A DNA stretch of 64,000 bases from Microbacterium hydrothermale (GCF_004854025.1 NZ_STGM01000004.1:1-64000), one strand, 5' to 3'. Numbered from the stretch's first letter, positions 25,255 through 34,172 are shown. Notes: generated by a model from the letters alone, not told the origin. A program made the numbers and translations.

Positions 25255-27375
25255 ATGCGAATGCCGAGGGTGGCACAGGCGATCGGTGTCGTCGCGATCG
25301 CGGTCTTCGCGATCCTGGGGATGCCGCTGACCGCGGCCGCCGTTCCTCCGCCGTCGCTCGGCTCGAGCTACGTGGTCGACCGGATCGACGCCCTCACCGA
25401 CGCCCAGGAGGCGGAGGTGCAGTCGACGCTCTCGGCCCTGTCCGCGCAGACGGGGCTCGACCTGTGGGTCGTCTACGTCGACGCGTTCACCGACCCGTCC
25501 GACGCGCAGGACTGGGCCAACGACACGGCCAACCAGAACCAGCTCAACGCGCGGCAGTACGTGCTCGCCATCGCCGTCGACGGCGACGCCTTCTCGTTCT
25601 ACCTCTCGGGCGACGTCGACAGTGGGGAGCTGTCGGCCGCCCAGCTGTCGTCCATCGAGCAGGACCGCATCCAGCCGGCCCTCGAGGCCGGCGACGACGC
25701 GGGAGCGGCGATCGCCGCCGCCGACGGCATCCGCGCGGCGCACGCGCAGGCCGGCGGCAACCTCCCCGTCCCTCCGCCGACGCCCGCGACCGAGAGCGGC
25801 CCCGCCCTCGGTCCGATCGTGCTCGTGGCCGTCCTGCTGGTCGCGATCGCGGGCGTGCTGCTGTGGCTCTTCCTCCGCCGCCGTCGCGCGGGCGCGGCCG
25901 CGGCCCCCGCCCCGGCCGAGAGCATCGACGAGCTCGCGCGCCGCGCCGGCTCCGCGCTCGTCGCGACCGACGACGCCCTCAAGACCAGCGAGCAGGAGCT
26001 CGGTTTCGCCCGCGCCCAGTTCGGCGACGACGCGGCGGCGCCCTTCGCCGCGACCCTGACGCAGGCCAAGGCCGACCTCGACCGGGCCTTCACGCTGCAG
26101 CAGCAGCTCGACGACGACACCCCCGAGACGCCCGACCAGCAGCGCGCGGCCTACATCGAGATCCTGCGACTGTGCCAGTCCGCCGATGAGGCCCTGGATG
26201 CCAAGGCCGCGGCGTTCGACGAGCTGCGGGCCCTCGAAGCCGATGCGCCGGCGGCGCTTGAGGCGGCGCGCGCGCGTCGCGAGGCGGTCGCCGCCTCCCT
26301 CGGCGCGGCCGAGACCGATCTGCAGAGCCTCCGCGCGCGTTTCGCCGACGACGCCCTGAGCCCGATCGCCGACAACCCCGCCCAGGCGCGATCGCGTCTC
26401 GACCTCGCCGCGGCGCAGGAGGCGGAGGCCGCGGAGGCGCTCGCGGCCGGGAGGACCGGCGAGGCCGCCGTGGCCATCCGCGCGGCGCAGACCGCCGTCG
26501 CCCAGGCCGACACCCTCGAACAGGCCGTCGGCACCCTCGGCGGCGCGCTCGACGACGCCGCCCGGCGGGCGGGCGCCCTCGTCGCCGAGATCGAGGGAGA
26601 TCTCGTCGCGGCGCAGAGCCTGGCGGATCCCGACGGCAGGGTCGCCGCGGCGTCGGCCTCGACCCGCGCCCAGCTCGAGGCCGCCCGGGCCCTGCTCGCG
26701 GCGGATCGGACGAGTCCCCTGCGCGCGGTCGAGCAGCTGCAACAGGCGAACGCGACGATCGACGGCGTCCTCGACGCCGCGCGAGACGAGGCGGAGCGCC
26801 GCCGACGCGCCGAGAGCCAGCTCGACACCGTGCTCGCCCAGGCCCACGCCCAGGTGAGCGCGACCGAGGACTTCATCGCGGCGCGACGCGGCGCCGTGGG
26901 ACCCACCGCGCGCACCCGGCTGGCCGAGGCCGGGGCGGCTCTCGTGCAGGCCGAGCAGCTGCGCTCCACCGACCCCACCGCGGCACTGGCCACCGCCCAG
27001 CGCGCCGCGCAGCGCGCCGGAGAGGCCGCCTCGCTCGCTCAGAGCGACGTGGGCTCGTTCGGGGCCGGAGGCGGGGGCGGCGGAGACCTCATGGGCGCGA
27101 TCCTCGGTGGGATCGCCATCAACGCCCTCTCCGGCGGGAGCCGGCGTCGCGGCGGGTTCGGGGGCGGCGGACTCGGCGGCCTGGGCGGCTTCGGAGGGAT
27201 CGGCGGCCTCGGCGGCGGATTCGGCGGCGGCGGCGGATTCTCCGGCGGCCGGTCGCGCAGCGGCGGAGGCGGAGGCTTCTCGGGCGGCGGTCGCTCGCGC
27301 AGCGGAGGCGGCCGCGGCTTCTCGAGCGGCGGCGGTCGGAGCCGTTCCGGCGGGGGCGGAGGCCGTCGACGCTGA
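25255..27375 (+). CDS. TPM-domain membrane protein with Gly-rich tail
   Basis: The 706-residue protein has a signal peptide (about 1-28), an external TPM domain (about 35-165; VVDRIDALTDAQEAEVQ, DLWVVYVDAFTD, YVLAIAVDGDAFSFYLSG), one membrane helix (about 185-210) and a long alanine-rich coiled-coil cytoplasmic part (230-620), ending in a Gly-Ser-Arg tail with repeated GRSRSGGGG. TPM proteins occur in envelope and photosystem maintenance. GAAGGAGG precedes ATG 25255; ATG 25261 has better spacing. It is 89 bases before the PspA gene. Confidence 0.88.
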   Translation: MRMPRVAQAIGVVAIAVFAILGMPLTAAAVPPPSLGSSYVVDRIDALTDAQEAEVQSTLSALSAQTGLDLWVVYVDAFTDPSDAQDWANDTANQNQLNARQYVLAIAVDGDAFSFYLSGDVDSGELSAAQLSSIEQDRIQPALEAGDDAGAAIAAADGIRAAHAQAGGNLPVPPPTPATESGPALGPIVLVAVLLVAIAGVLLWLFLRRRRAGAAAAPAPAESIDELARRAGSALVATDDALKTSEQELGFARAQFGDDAAAPFAATLTQAKADLDRAFTLQQQLDDDTPETPDQQRAAYIEILRLCQSADEALDAKAAAFDELRALEADAPAALEAARARREAVAASLGAAETDLQSLRARFADDALSPIADNPAQARSRLDLAAAQEAEAAEALAAGRTGEAAVAIRAAQTAVAQADTLEQAVGTLGGALDDAARRAGALVAEIEGDLVAAQSLADPDGRVAAASASTRAQLEAARALLAADRTSPLRAVEQLQQANATIDGVLDAARDEAERRRRAESQLDTVLAQAHAQVSATEDFIAARRGAVGPTARTRLAEAGAALVQAEQLRSTDPTAALATAQRAAQRAGEAASLAQSDVGSFGAGGGGGGDLMGAILGGIAINALSGGSRRRGGFGGGGLGGLGGFGGIGGLGGGFGGGGGFSGGRSRSGGGGGFSGGGRSRSGGGRGFSSGGGRSRSGGGGGRRR

Positions 27376-27464
27376 CCCCCTCGCGGCGCAGCCCGCCATC
27401 ACAGAGAATTCGTAGCATCCGACACCAGACTCGACATCGTCGCCCTCAGGAAGGAACACCCCGC

Positions 27465-28220
27465 ATGGCCAAGCAGTCCATCTTCGGTCGCATCTCGACC
27501 CTCGTCCGCGCGAACATCAACGCGCTCCTCGATCAGGCCGAGGACCCGCAGAAGATGATCGACCAGCTCGTGCGCGATTACTCGAACTCGATCGCCGACG
27601 CCGAGTCGGCCATCGCCGAGACCATCGGCAACCTGCGCCTGCTCGAGCGCGACCACCAGGAAGACGTCCAGGCCGCGGCCGAGTGGGGCAACAAGGCCCT
27701 CGCCGCGAGCCGCAAGGGCGACGAGCTGCGCGCGGCGGGCAACGTCGGCGAGGCCGACAAGTTCGACAACCTCGCGAAGATCGCGCTGCAGCGTCAGATC
27801 ACCGCCGAGGGCGAGGCCAAGGCCGCCGCCCCCACGATCGCCGCCCAGACCGAGGTCGTCGACAAGCTCAAAGACGGCCTCAACGGCATGAAGACCAAGC
27901 TCGAGCAGCTCAAGGCCAAGCGCAACGAGCTCACGGCGCGCGCGAAGGTCGCCGAGGCGCAGAACAAGGTGCACGACGCCGTCAAGTCGATCGACGTCCT
28001 CGACCCGACCAGCGAGCTCGGCCGCTTCGAAGACAAGATCCGCCGCGAGGAGGCCCTGGCCGCCGGGAAGCAGGAGCTCGCCGCCTCGAGCATCGACGCG
28101 CAGTTCAACGCCCTCGAGGACGTCGGAGAGCTCACCGAGGTCGAGGCGCGCCTGGCGGCGCTCAAGGTCGGCGGCCCGCAGCGGGCCGCGATCGACGCCC
28201 CCAGCCCCGACCAGGTCTGA
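27465..28220 (+). CDS. PspA/IM30 family membrane-stress protein
   Basis: The 251-residue protein is almost wholly coiled coil and follows the PspA/IM30 plan: MAKQSIFGRISTLVRANINA with an amphipathic first helix, ALLDQAEDPQKMIDQLVRDY, then long heptad-rich helices and a last helix DVGELTEVEARLAALK. These proteins polymerise on the inner face of the membrane and protect it, as ESCRT-III relatives do. Pairing with a TPM-domain membrane protein is a recurring arrangement and suggests a joint envelope-repair role. Confidence 0.92.
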   Translation: MAKQSIFGRISTLVRANINALLDQAEDPQKMIDQLVRDYSNSIADAESAIAETIGNLRLLERDHQEDVQAAAEWGNKALAASRKGDELRAAGNVGEADKFDNLAKIALQRQITAEGEAKAAAPTIAAQTEVVDKLKDGLNGMKTKLEQLKAKRNELTARAKVAEAQNKVHDAVKSIDVLDPTSELGRFEDKIRREEALAAGKQELAASSIDAQFNALEDVGELTEVEARLAALKVGGPQRAAIDAPSPDQV

Positions 28221-28287
28221 TCGATCCCCGGAGTGCGCCGTCCGATCCGTCGGGCGGCGCACTCCCCCTCTCGCGGTGAGGACACCC

Positions 28288-29100
28288 ATGGCCCGATTCA
28301 TCGTCGCCCCGCAGTGGCAGGGATCGTCGTCGTCCCGCGCGATGCAGCTCATCGACGGAGCCGAGGCGATCGCGGGAGACCTCCCCCGCGCCGCCACGAC
28401 CGTGCTCGAGGCGCCCGCGGAAGCCGGTGACGCGCAGGGCACGCGCGTCCACCGCCTCAGCGCGCTGGTGCGCATGCGCGAACGCATCGAGGAGGCCGTG
28501 CGTTCCTCGCCCGAACCGGCCGTCGTCGTCGGCGGCGACTGCGGTGTCGCCCTCGGCGCCGTCTTGGCCGTCGCGGGCGACGATCTCGCGGTGGTCTGGA
28601 TCGACGCCCACCCCGACCTGAACACCCCGGACTCCTCCCCCAGCGGAGCGTTCACGGGAATGGTGCTGCGCGCCATCGCCGGCGAGGGAGAGGATCTCCT
28701 GCGCCTCGAGCCCGGGATCGCCCCCTCGCGACTGGTGCTCGTGGCCACCCGCGCGTGGGACCCCGACGAGGAGGCGTTCGTCGCCGCGCACGGCATCACC
28801 GTCCTGCGCACCGAAGAGCTCTCCGCCCCCGAGGCCCTCGCTGACGCCGTCGCCGCCACGGGAGCGACCCGCGTTCACGTGCACGTCGACCTCGACGCCC
28901 TCGACCCGGCCGAGATGGGCGGCGTCGCCCACGCCGTGCCCTTCGGAGCGCGCACCGCCGACGTCGTGGCATCCATTCGCGCACTGCGCGCGCGCGTGCC
29001 GCTCGCGGGAGCGACCTTGACCGCGTTCTCGCCGTCGAGTCCCGCCGCGGCCGTCGACGACCTGGGCACGATCCTGCGGCTGATCGGCGCCCTCGCGTGA
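28288..29100 (+). CDS. Arginase/agmatinase-fold protein
   Basis: The 270-residue protein has the metal sites of the ureohydrolase fold: VVVGGDCGVALG (GGDH variant with Cys in place of His), VVWIDAHPDLNTP, and HVHVDLDALDPAEM. In arginases the first motif normally reads GGDHS; the cysteine change means one manganese contact may be altered or lost. A substrate of arginine or agmatine is therefore not assured. ATG 28288 has a GAGG site. It overlaps the next gene as GTGA. Confidence 0.82.
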   Translation: MARFIVAPQWQGSSSSRAMQLIDGAEAIAGDLPRAATTVLEAPAEAGDAQGTRVHRLSALVRMRERIEEAVRSSPEPAVVVGGDCGVALGAVLAVAGDDLAVVWIDAHPDLNTPDSSPSGAFTGMVLRAIAGEGEDLLRLEPGIAPSRLVLVATRAWDPDEEAFVAAHGITVLRTEELSAPEALADAVAATGATRVHVHVDLDALDPAEMGGVAHAVPFGARTADVVASIRALRARVPLAGATLTAFSPSSPAAAVDDLGTILRLIGALA

Positions 29101-29552
29101 GCCCGATCCCCCGCCCGCCCGCCGACTGGCGGGAGCGCGCCGAGCGCGCCGTGGCGCGCGGTCGCCGTCTCGACCGCTTCATCCCCGGCATCCTCCTCGA
29201 CTCCCCCGTCAGCCGCGTCGGCTACTGGTACGGCTGCACCGTGGGGTGGGTCTGGGGGTCGATCTGGAGCACCGGTCGCATCGAGAAGCGGCACGGGCTG
29301 TGGGTGTTCCGCGGCCTGCCGGCGTGGGCGTTCCCGCGCGGGGGCGTGTGCGTGGGCGGATGCTTCCTCACCGGCGACGACCGCCCCACCGACGTCGTGC
29401 TGGGCCACGAGGCCGTGCACAAGCGACAGTGGCAGCGCTACGGGTTCCTCATGCCCCTGCTGTACGCCCTCGCCGGGCGGAACCCCCTGCGCAACCGCTT
29501 CGAGATCGAGGCCGGTCTCGTCGAGGGCAATTACGTGCCCCGGGGCAGCTGA
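29097..29552 (+). CDS. Small protein with HExxH-type motif
   Basis: The 151-residue protein contains GHEAVHKRQWQRYGFLMPLLY, where HEAVH fits the HExxH zinc-peptidase motif, followed after about 25 residues by FEIEAGL with a possible third ligand glutamate. The N-terminal half has aromatic-rich hydrophobic stretches (GYWYGCTVGWVWGSIW). Some databases call relatives Fe-S oxidoreductase, but no cluster motif is seen. It is coupled to the arginase-fold gene by a four-base overlap. Confidence 0.65.
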   Translation: MSPIPRPPADWRERAERAVARGRRLDRFIPGILLDSPVSRVGYWYGCTVGWVWGSIWSTGRIEKRHGLWVFRGLPAWAFPRGGVCVGGCFLTGDDRPTDVVLGHEAVHKRQWQRYGFLMPLLYALAGRNPLRNRFEIEAGLVEGNYVPRGS

Positions 29553-29619
29553 GCACTCCCGACGTCTCTCCGAGCGCGTCCGAGCCGCCGTCCGGCCCGG
29601 GGCGCGGGGGCCTCAGCCG

Positions 29620-30084
29620 TCAGCGCGCGGTCGCGAGACCGAAGCGCTCGGGCGTGTGGATCGCGAGCGGGTCGACGCCGTGCCGCGACACGAGCTCGTC
29701 GACGATCTCCGCGGTGCCGAGGTAGCCGCCGAGCAGGATGACGCGGGTCGCATCGTCGTCGCAGCAGAGCATCTCTCCGGCCCAGCCCGACACGGCGCGG
29801 GCGAGGGCCTGGCCGGGAGCGCAGGCACGGCCGGTGCCGGGGGCGCCGCCGCGGCGCGATCGATCGAGCCAGGCGATCGTCATGCGGGCGGGGGCCGCGA
29901 CGCGTCCGATCCAGGACTCGTCGGGCACCTCGATGAACACGCGCCCGGTCGAGCAGATCGGCAGGGTCGCCAGCAGCGCCTCGAGCTCGGCGAGAGAGGT
30001 CTCGTCGGCGGTCACGAGGTGCTGCACGCGGGTGTGCCGCGACGCGCGGCAGGCGGCGTCGTTGTGCTCGGAGGAGGTGGCCAT
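29620..30084 (-). CDS. Stand-alone SIP-domain (siderophore-interacting) protein
   Basis: The 154-residue protein matches the C-terminal NAD(P)H-binding half of siderophore-interacting ferric reductases: HTRVQHLVTADETSLAELEAL, FIEVPDESWIG, and VILLGGYLGTAEIVDELVSRHG. The usual N-terminal FAD-binding domain is missing, so it is not a complete reductase and may work with another protein. ATG 30084 is preceded by TATACT and, farther up, a DtxR/IdeR-like box at 30108-30126, so it is probably repressed by iron. Confidence 0.85.
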   Translation of the reverse strand: MATSSEHNDAACRASRHTRVQHLVTADETSLAELEALLATLPICSTGRVFIEVPDESWIGRVAAPARMTIAWLDRSRRGGAPGTGRACAPGQALARAVSGWAGEMLCCDDDATRVILLGGYLGTAEIVDELVSRHGVDPLAIHTPERFGLATAR

Positions 30085-30093
30085 GATGAAACG

Positions 30094-30099
30094 AGTATA
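30094..30099 (-). promoter_or_regulatory. -10 box of the SIP-domain gene
   Basis: On the minus strand TATACT, one change from the TATAAT consensus, lies nine bases upstream of ATG 30084. There is no ribosome site between them, so the transcript is probably leaderless or nearly so. TTAGGC, 16 bases farther upstream and inside the iron box, could act as the -35 element. Confidence 0.6.
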
Positions 30100-30107
30100 C
30101 GCCCGAT

Positions 30108-30126
30108 GAAGGGTTGCCTAACCTGT
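30108..30126 (-). promoter_or_regulatory. DtxR/IdeR-like iron box
   Basis: On the minus strand the 19 bases read ACAGGTTAGGCAACCCTTC. Aligned with the DtxR/IdeR consensus TTAGGTTAGGCTAACCTAA, 13 of 19 positions agree, including the whole AGGTTAGGC core. It overlaps the presumed -35 region of the SIP-domain gene, so binding by the iron-loaded repressor would block transcription. Confidence 0.7.
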
Positions 30127-30152
30127 GTTCGGGCTGATGATCCACGCGTGGA

Positions 30153-30866
30153 TCACTCCACCAGCACCTCGCGGAGACGGTGGATCTCGGCATCCGTCAT
30201 CCCGTGGGCGCGCAGGTAGCCGGCCGCCGAACCGTAGGTCGCGTCGAGGTGCGCCAGCAGCGCACGCATCGCGCGCTCGGGCGACCGGGTCGCGAGATCC
30301 TCGGCGTGGACGTTCTCGGGGTGCAGGGCCCGGATGGCGGCGAGCACCTGGGCGTTGCGCCGCGCGGGCAGGAGGGCCTCGGTGCGCGCGTAGTCCGCCA
30401 CGACCGCGTCCGGGTCGACGCCGGCGGCGGCGAGCGCGATGCCGATCGTCACACCCGTGCGGTCCTTTCCGATCGTGCAGTGCACGAGCACCGGTCGCTC
30501 GATCAGGATGCCGCGGATCGCCGACACCACGCGGTCCGCGGAGGCGTCGGCGATCTCGGCGTACAGCTGCTCGAGGCTCAGGTCCCGCGCGAAGAACGAG
30601 GCGACCGAGCCGAGGAAGAGTGGCTCGTGCTGCACCTCGACGGGAAGGTCGTCGAGCCGGCTGGGGTCATGGGCGCGTTCGCTCTGGTCGCGCAGGTCGA
30701 CGATCCGCCGCAGCCCCATCCCGCGCAGCGCCTCGATGCCGTCGTCGTCCACCGCGGCGAGATTGCCGGAGCGGAACAGCACCCCCGACCGCGTGCGCCC
30801 TCCCCCCGCCGGCAGACCGCCGACGTCGCGGAAGTTGCTCGCCCCCGAGACCAGCGACCCGGTCAC
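30153..30866 (-). CDS. Tyrosine-type protein phosphatase
   Basis: The 237-residue protein has the CX5R loop in VLVHCTIGKDRTGVTIGIAL and the opening GASNFRDVGGLPAGGGRTR, with LFRSGNL, of the PtpB/LipA-like family of secreted and cytoplasmic bacterial phosphatases acting on phospho-Tyr or phosphoinositides. KDRTG following the Cys is the PtpB subtype signature. Its GTG start overlaps the AhpD-like gene stop as GTGA. No signal peptide is seen. Confidence 0.9.
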   Translation of the reverse strand: MTGSLVSGASNFRDVGGLPAGGGRTRSGVLFRSGNLAAVDDDGIEALRGMGLRRIVDLRDQSERAHDPSRLDDLPVEVQHEPLFLGSVASFFARDLSLEQLYAEIADASADRVVSAIRGILIERPVLVHCTIGKDRTGVTIGIALAAAGVDPDAVVADYARTEALLPARRNAQVLAAIRALHPENVHAEDLATRSPERAMRALLAHLDATYGSAAGYLRAHGMTDAEIHRLREVLVE

Positions 30867-31414
30867 GCGGTGCCGTCCGCGTGCACGTGCGGCGTACGCG
30901 GCGCCGTCGTGGCGAGGGGTGCGGCGTCGGAGGCGACGACCCCGGCGGCACCGCGCGGCGGGACCGGATAGCGGCCGGCGATCGCGACGCGGTTGAAGGC
31001 GTTGATCGCCACGAGCACCCAGCTGATCGCGACGTACTCGGCTTCGCTCAGGATGCCGCCCGCCTGGTCGTACACCTCGTCGGAGATCCCGCCGTCCCTG
31101 TGGATGAAGGTGAACGACTCCGTCAGCTCCAGGGCCGCGCGCTCGCGCTCGTCGAACACCCCGGACTCCCGCCACGTCGCGATCTGCGCGATGACGTCGG
31201 CGTCGAGGCCGGCCTTCACCGCGCCGTCGACGTGGACGCGCACGCAATAGGCGCAGCCGTTGAGCTGGGACGCGTGGATCTGGACGATCTCGCGCAGCCG
31301 CGCGTCGATCCCGGCCTCGGCCGCGAGCCGGCCCACCGTCGTCGAGAACGCGCGCAGCGCCGCGTACGCCTCGGGAGCCGACCTCGACAGGTGCACACGC
31401 CGTTCCTCGCCCAT
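30863..31414 (-). CDS. Carboxymuconolactone decarboxylase/AhpD-like protein
   Basis: The 183-residue protein carries the AhpD-type redox motif CAYCVRVH (with EIVQIHASQLNG just before) in a helical domain. These motifs define alkylhydroperoxidase AhpD-core proteins, which reduce peroxides using the CxxC pair. The last ~40 residues are an alanine-rich extension. It is [15 protein letters not shown] coupled to the downstream phosphatase gene. A role in oxidative stress is likely but unproven. Confidence 0.88.
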   Translation of the reverse strand: MGEERRVHLSRSAPEAYAALRAFSTTVGRLAAEAGIDARLREIVQIHASQLNGCAYCVRVHVDGAVKAGLDADVIAQIATWRESGVFDERERAALELTESFTFIHRDGGISDEVYDQAGGILSEAEYVAISWVLVAINAFNRVAIAGRYPVPPRGAAGVVASDAAPLATTAPRTPHVHADGTA

Positions 31415-31584
31415 GGCGACAGCCTAGGACCGCGGCCGGCGACGAGCGTGGGAACGCTCGGCGACGTCTCGGCCTCCCCGCCGCGATCCCCCGCGCGCAG
31501 GGCCCACCCGAGACGACCGTCGCGCGTGACGCCGCGCGGCGGCGGGCTGGCGGCATCCGGTCGGCGGGTGACAGGCTGAACCCC

Positions 31585-32511
31585 ATGCCCGAGCTCGACG
31601 AGTTTTCGTTCCTCCCCGCCCAGGCGGCCGCCCTCGGCGCCGCCGTCCCCCCGGTCTCGCGCGTCGACCTCCCGCTCGCGGACGGGCGGCATCTGAGCGG
31701 GCTGCGATGGGGAGACGCTCCCCCGGCCGTCACGCTCCTGCACGGGGCCGGGCTGAACGCGCACACGTGGGACACGACCCTCCTGCACCTCGGGCTGCCC
31801 GCCCTCGCCCTCGACCTGCCGGGCCACGGCGACTCGTCGTGGCGCGACGACGCCGCCTACGTCGCCCGCGTGCTCGCTCCCGACGTCATCAGCGCCCTGG
31901 AACAGTGGGCGAGCACCCCCCAGGTGCTCGTGGGCCACTCGCTGGGCGGGCTCACGGCGGCCGCGGTCGCGGCATCCCGACCCGATCTGGTCTCTCGACT
32001 CGTGATCGTCGACATCACCCCCGGGGTCGATCCGAGCGCGGGTCCCGCGCAGATCCGCGCGTTCTTCGCCGGTCCGACCGACTGGGCCTCGCGTGACGAG
32101 CTCGTGGAGCGCGCGCTGTCGTTCGGACTCGGGGGCTCGCCGGAGGCGGCGGCACGCGGGGTCTTCCTCAACTCCCGCGTGCGCGCGGACGGCCGCGTGG
32201 AGTGGAAGCACCACTTCGCCCACCTGGCCGCGGCCGCGGCGAACGCCGGGGCCGATCCGACCACCCCGGATGCCGTTCGCGCGGTGCTCGCGAGCACGGG
32301 CTGGGACGATCTGGCCGAGGTCGCCGCTCCCGTCACCCTCGTGCGCGGGGAGCGCGGCTTCGTCACCGCGGCGGACGCCGACGACCTCGCGCGCCGGGTC
32401 GCCGGAGCCGACGTGCGAGTGCTCGGCACGGGCCACAACGCGCAGGAGGAGGATCCGGCCGGCCTCGCCGCCCTCATCCGCGAGGTGGCGGTCGACGACC
32501 CCGCGCGCTGA
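31585..32511 (+). CDS. Alpha/beta hydrolase
   Basis: The 308-residue protein has the alpha/beta hydrolase layout: oxyanion loop VTLLHGAGLNAHTW, nucleophile elbow LVGHSLGGLTAAAVAAS (Ser in GHSLG), the acid after VTLVRGERGFV, and the catalytic His in VLGTGHNAQEEDP. It resembles the menH/haloalkane-type broad esterase group; the substrate cannot be told. No strong ribosome site is seen before ATG 31585. It may be leaderless. Confidence 0.88.
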   Translation: MPELDEFSFLPAQAAALGAAVPPVSRVDLPLADGRHLSGLRWGDAPPAVTLLHGAGLNAHTWDTTLLHLGLPALALDLPGHGDSSWRDDAAYVARVLAPDVISALEQWASTPQVLVGHSLGGLTAAAVAASRPDLVSRLVIVDITPGVDPSAGPAQIRAFFAGPTDWASRDELVERALSFGLGGSPEAAARGVFLNSRVRADGRVEWKHHFAHLAAAAANAGADPTTPDAVRAVLASTGWDDLAEVAAPVTLVRGERGFVTAADADDLARRVAGADVRVLGTGHNAQEEDPAGLAALIREVAVDDPAR

Positions 32512-32610
32512 GCCGCACCCCCTCCGCGCGGCGCGTCACATACGGTCGCGCTCCGTCACGAACGGCGGTCGGGGAATGCCGGTGAAAGTAGGCTGATTGC
32601 ACTCCTGCAC

Positions 32611-32633
32611 GGCATCCACAGCACTCGGATGCC
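32611..32633. other. Inverted GGCATCC/GGATGCC pair in the ABC-operon leader
   Basis: GGCATCC (32611-32617) and GGATGCC (32627-32633) pair across a nine-base loop. The hairpin lies 28 bases before the ATG of the substrate-binding protein and ahead of its GAAAGGA site. It could attenuate the operon or end the upstream hydrolase transcript. It has the opposite order to the 3' hairpins made from this motif. Confidence 0.45.
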
Positions 32634-32660
32634 CTCGGCCTGCGAAAGGACACCCCCGCA

Positions 32661-34172
32661 ATGCTGCGCCGCACCGCTCTCGCCACGAGCACGCTCCTGA
32701 TCGGAGCCCTCCTGCTGACCTCGTGCACCGGGACCACCACCTCCCCCGGACCGACGGGCGACCCCGATCCCAACGCCACCCTCACGGTGCGCCTGTCGCT
32801 CGAGCCCTCGAACCTCGACATCCGTCACACGAGCGGCGCCGCTCTCGAGCAGGCGCTCATCGACAACGTCTACCAGGGCCTCGTGACGCGGGACGGCGAC
32901 CAGAACAACGCCATCGTCCCCGCCCTCGCCTCCGCCTGGCAGATCTCCCCAGACGGCCTCACCTACACCTTCACCCTGCGCGACGGCGTCACCTTCCACG
33001 ACGGCAGCGCCCTCACCGCCGACGACGTCGTGACCTCTCTGCAGACCGCGAAGGACGATGCGACCATCCAGAGCAGCGCGGATCTCGCGGGCGTCACCTC
33101 GATCGCCTCCCCCGACGCGACGACCGTGGTCGTCACGCTCGCGCAGCCGAACAGCGACTTCCTGTTCGCCCTCACCGGTCGCGCCGGTCTCGTCTTCAAG
33201 AACGGCGACACCACGAACCTTCAGACGGCCGCGAACGGCACCGGCCCGTTCCGCGTCGAGAACTGGAGCACGGGGCAGAGCCTGACCCTCTCGCGCTACG
33301 ACGGCTACTGGGGCGAGAAGGCCGGGGTCGCCGAGGTCGTGCTCGACTACATCCCCGACCAGAGCGCCGCCACCAACGCCGCGGTCAGCGGCGACATCGA
33401 CGTCGCGCTCGAGATCGACCCCGAGCTGCAGAGCCAGATCGAGGCGACGAACACCTTCACGATCGAGACCGGGCTGACCACCGACAAGGGCACGCTCGCG
33501 TTCAACAACGCCCGGGCACCGCTGAACGACCAGCGCATCCGCGAGGCCCTGCGCCTGGCCATCGACCACAACGCCCTCGCCGAGACGCTCGTCACCGCGC
33601 AGCCCCTGAACGGCCCGATCCCCCCTCTCGACCCGGGATACGAAGACCTCACGGGGAGCATCTCGTACAACCCCGACCGCGCGCGCGAACTCCTCGCCGA
33701 GGCCGGCGCCGAGAACCTGAACCTGACGCTCACCATCCCCAACGTCTACCCCGGGACGCTCGCGACCTTCCTGGTGTCGTCGTTCGCCGACGTGGGCGTG
33801 ACCCTCAAGGTCGACCAGGTGGACTTCTCCACCTGGCTGACCGACGTGTACACGAACCACGACTACGACCTGAGCTTCGTGCGGCACGTCGAGGCCCGCG
33901 ACTTCGGCAACTGGGCGAACCCCTCGTACTACTTCGGCTACGACAACCCCGAGGTGCAGGGTCTGTATGCGCAGGCGCTCGCCAGCACCGACGAGCAGCA
34001 GTCGTCCGACCTGCTCGCCGAGGCGGCCCGCATCGTGGACGACGAGGATGCCGCCGACTGGCTGTTCCTGTCGGCACCGCGCACCGCGGTGGCCACCGAC
34101 GTCGCGAACTTTCCGAAGAACTCCCTCAACGTGCGCCTGCCGCTCGCGGGCGTGACGGTCGCGGCGGAGTGA
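32661..34172 (+). CDS. Peptide/nickel-type ABC substrate-binding lipoprotein
   Basis: The 503-residue protein is a family-5 extracellular solute-binding lipoprotein with a signal peptide ending at LLTSC (Cys22). The core has the SBP_bac_5 opening TLTVRLSLEPSNLDIRHTSG, QISPDGLTYTFTLRDGVTFHDG, and GTGPFRVENW, and later LAIDHNALAETLV. It delivers oligopeptides, dipeptides or nickel-type ligands to the permeases below. First gene of a five-gene operon. Confidence 0.93.
   Translation: MLRRTALATSTLLIGALLLTSCTGTTTSPGPTGDPDPNATLTVRLSLEPSNLDIRHTSGAALEQALIDNVYQGLVTRDGDQNNAIVPALASAWQISPDGLTYTFTLRDGVTFHDGSALTADDVVTSLQTAKDDATIQSSADLAGVTSIASPDATTVVVTLAQPNSDFLFALTGRAGLVFKNGDTTNLQTAANGTGPFRVENWSTGQSLTLSRYDGYWGEKAGVAEVVLDYIPDQSAATNAAVSGDIDVALEIDPELQSQIEATNTFTIETGLTTDKGTLAFNNARAPLNDQRIREALRLAIDHNALAETLVTAQPLNGPIPPLDPGYEDLTGSISYNPDRARELLAEAGAENLNLTLTIPNVYPGTLATFLVSSFADVGVTLKVDQVDFSTWLTDVYTNHDYDLSFVRHVEARDFGNWANPSYYFGYDNPEVQGLYAQALASTDEQQSSDLLAEAARIVDDEDAADWLFLSAPRTAVATDVANFPKNSLNVRLPLAGVTVAAE

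Noticed and set aside
24295..27459. A 1054-codon open minus-strand frame through the TPM gene
   Set aside because: Only its last 277 codons (24295-25128) are the DUF3097 gene. The rest is antisense to the TPM protein, Gly/Ala/Arg-rich and non-protein-like. Long open antisense frames are expected at this GC content.
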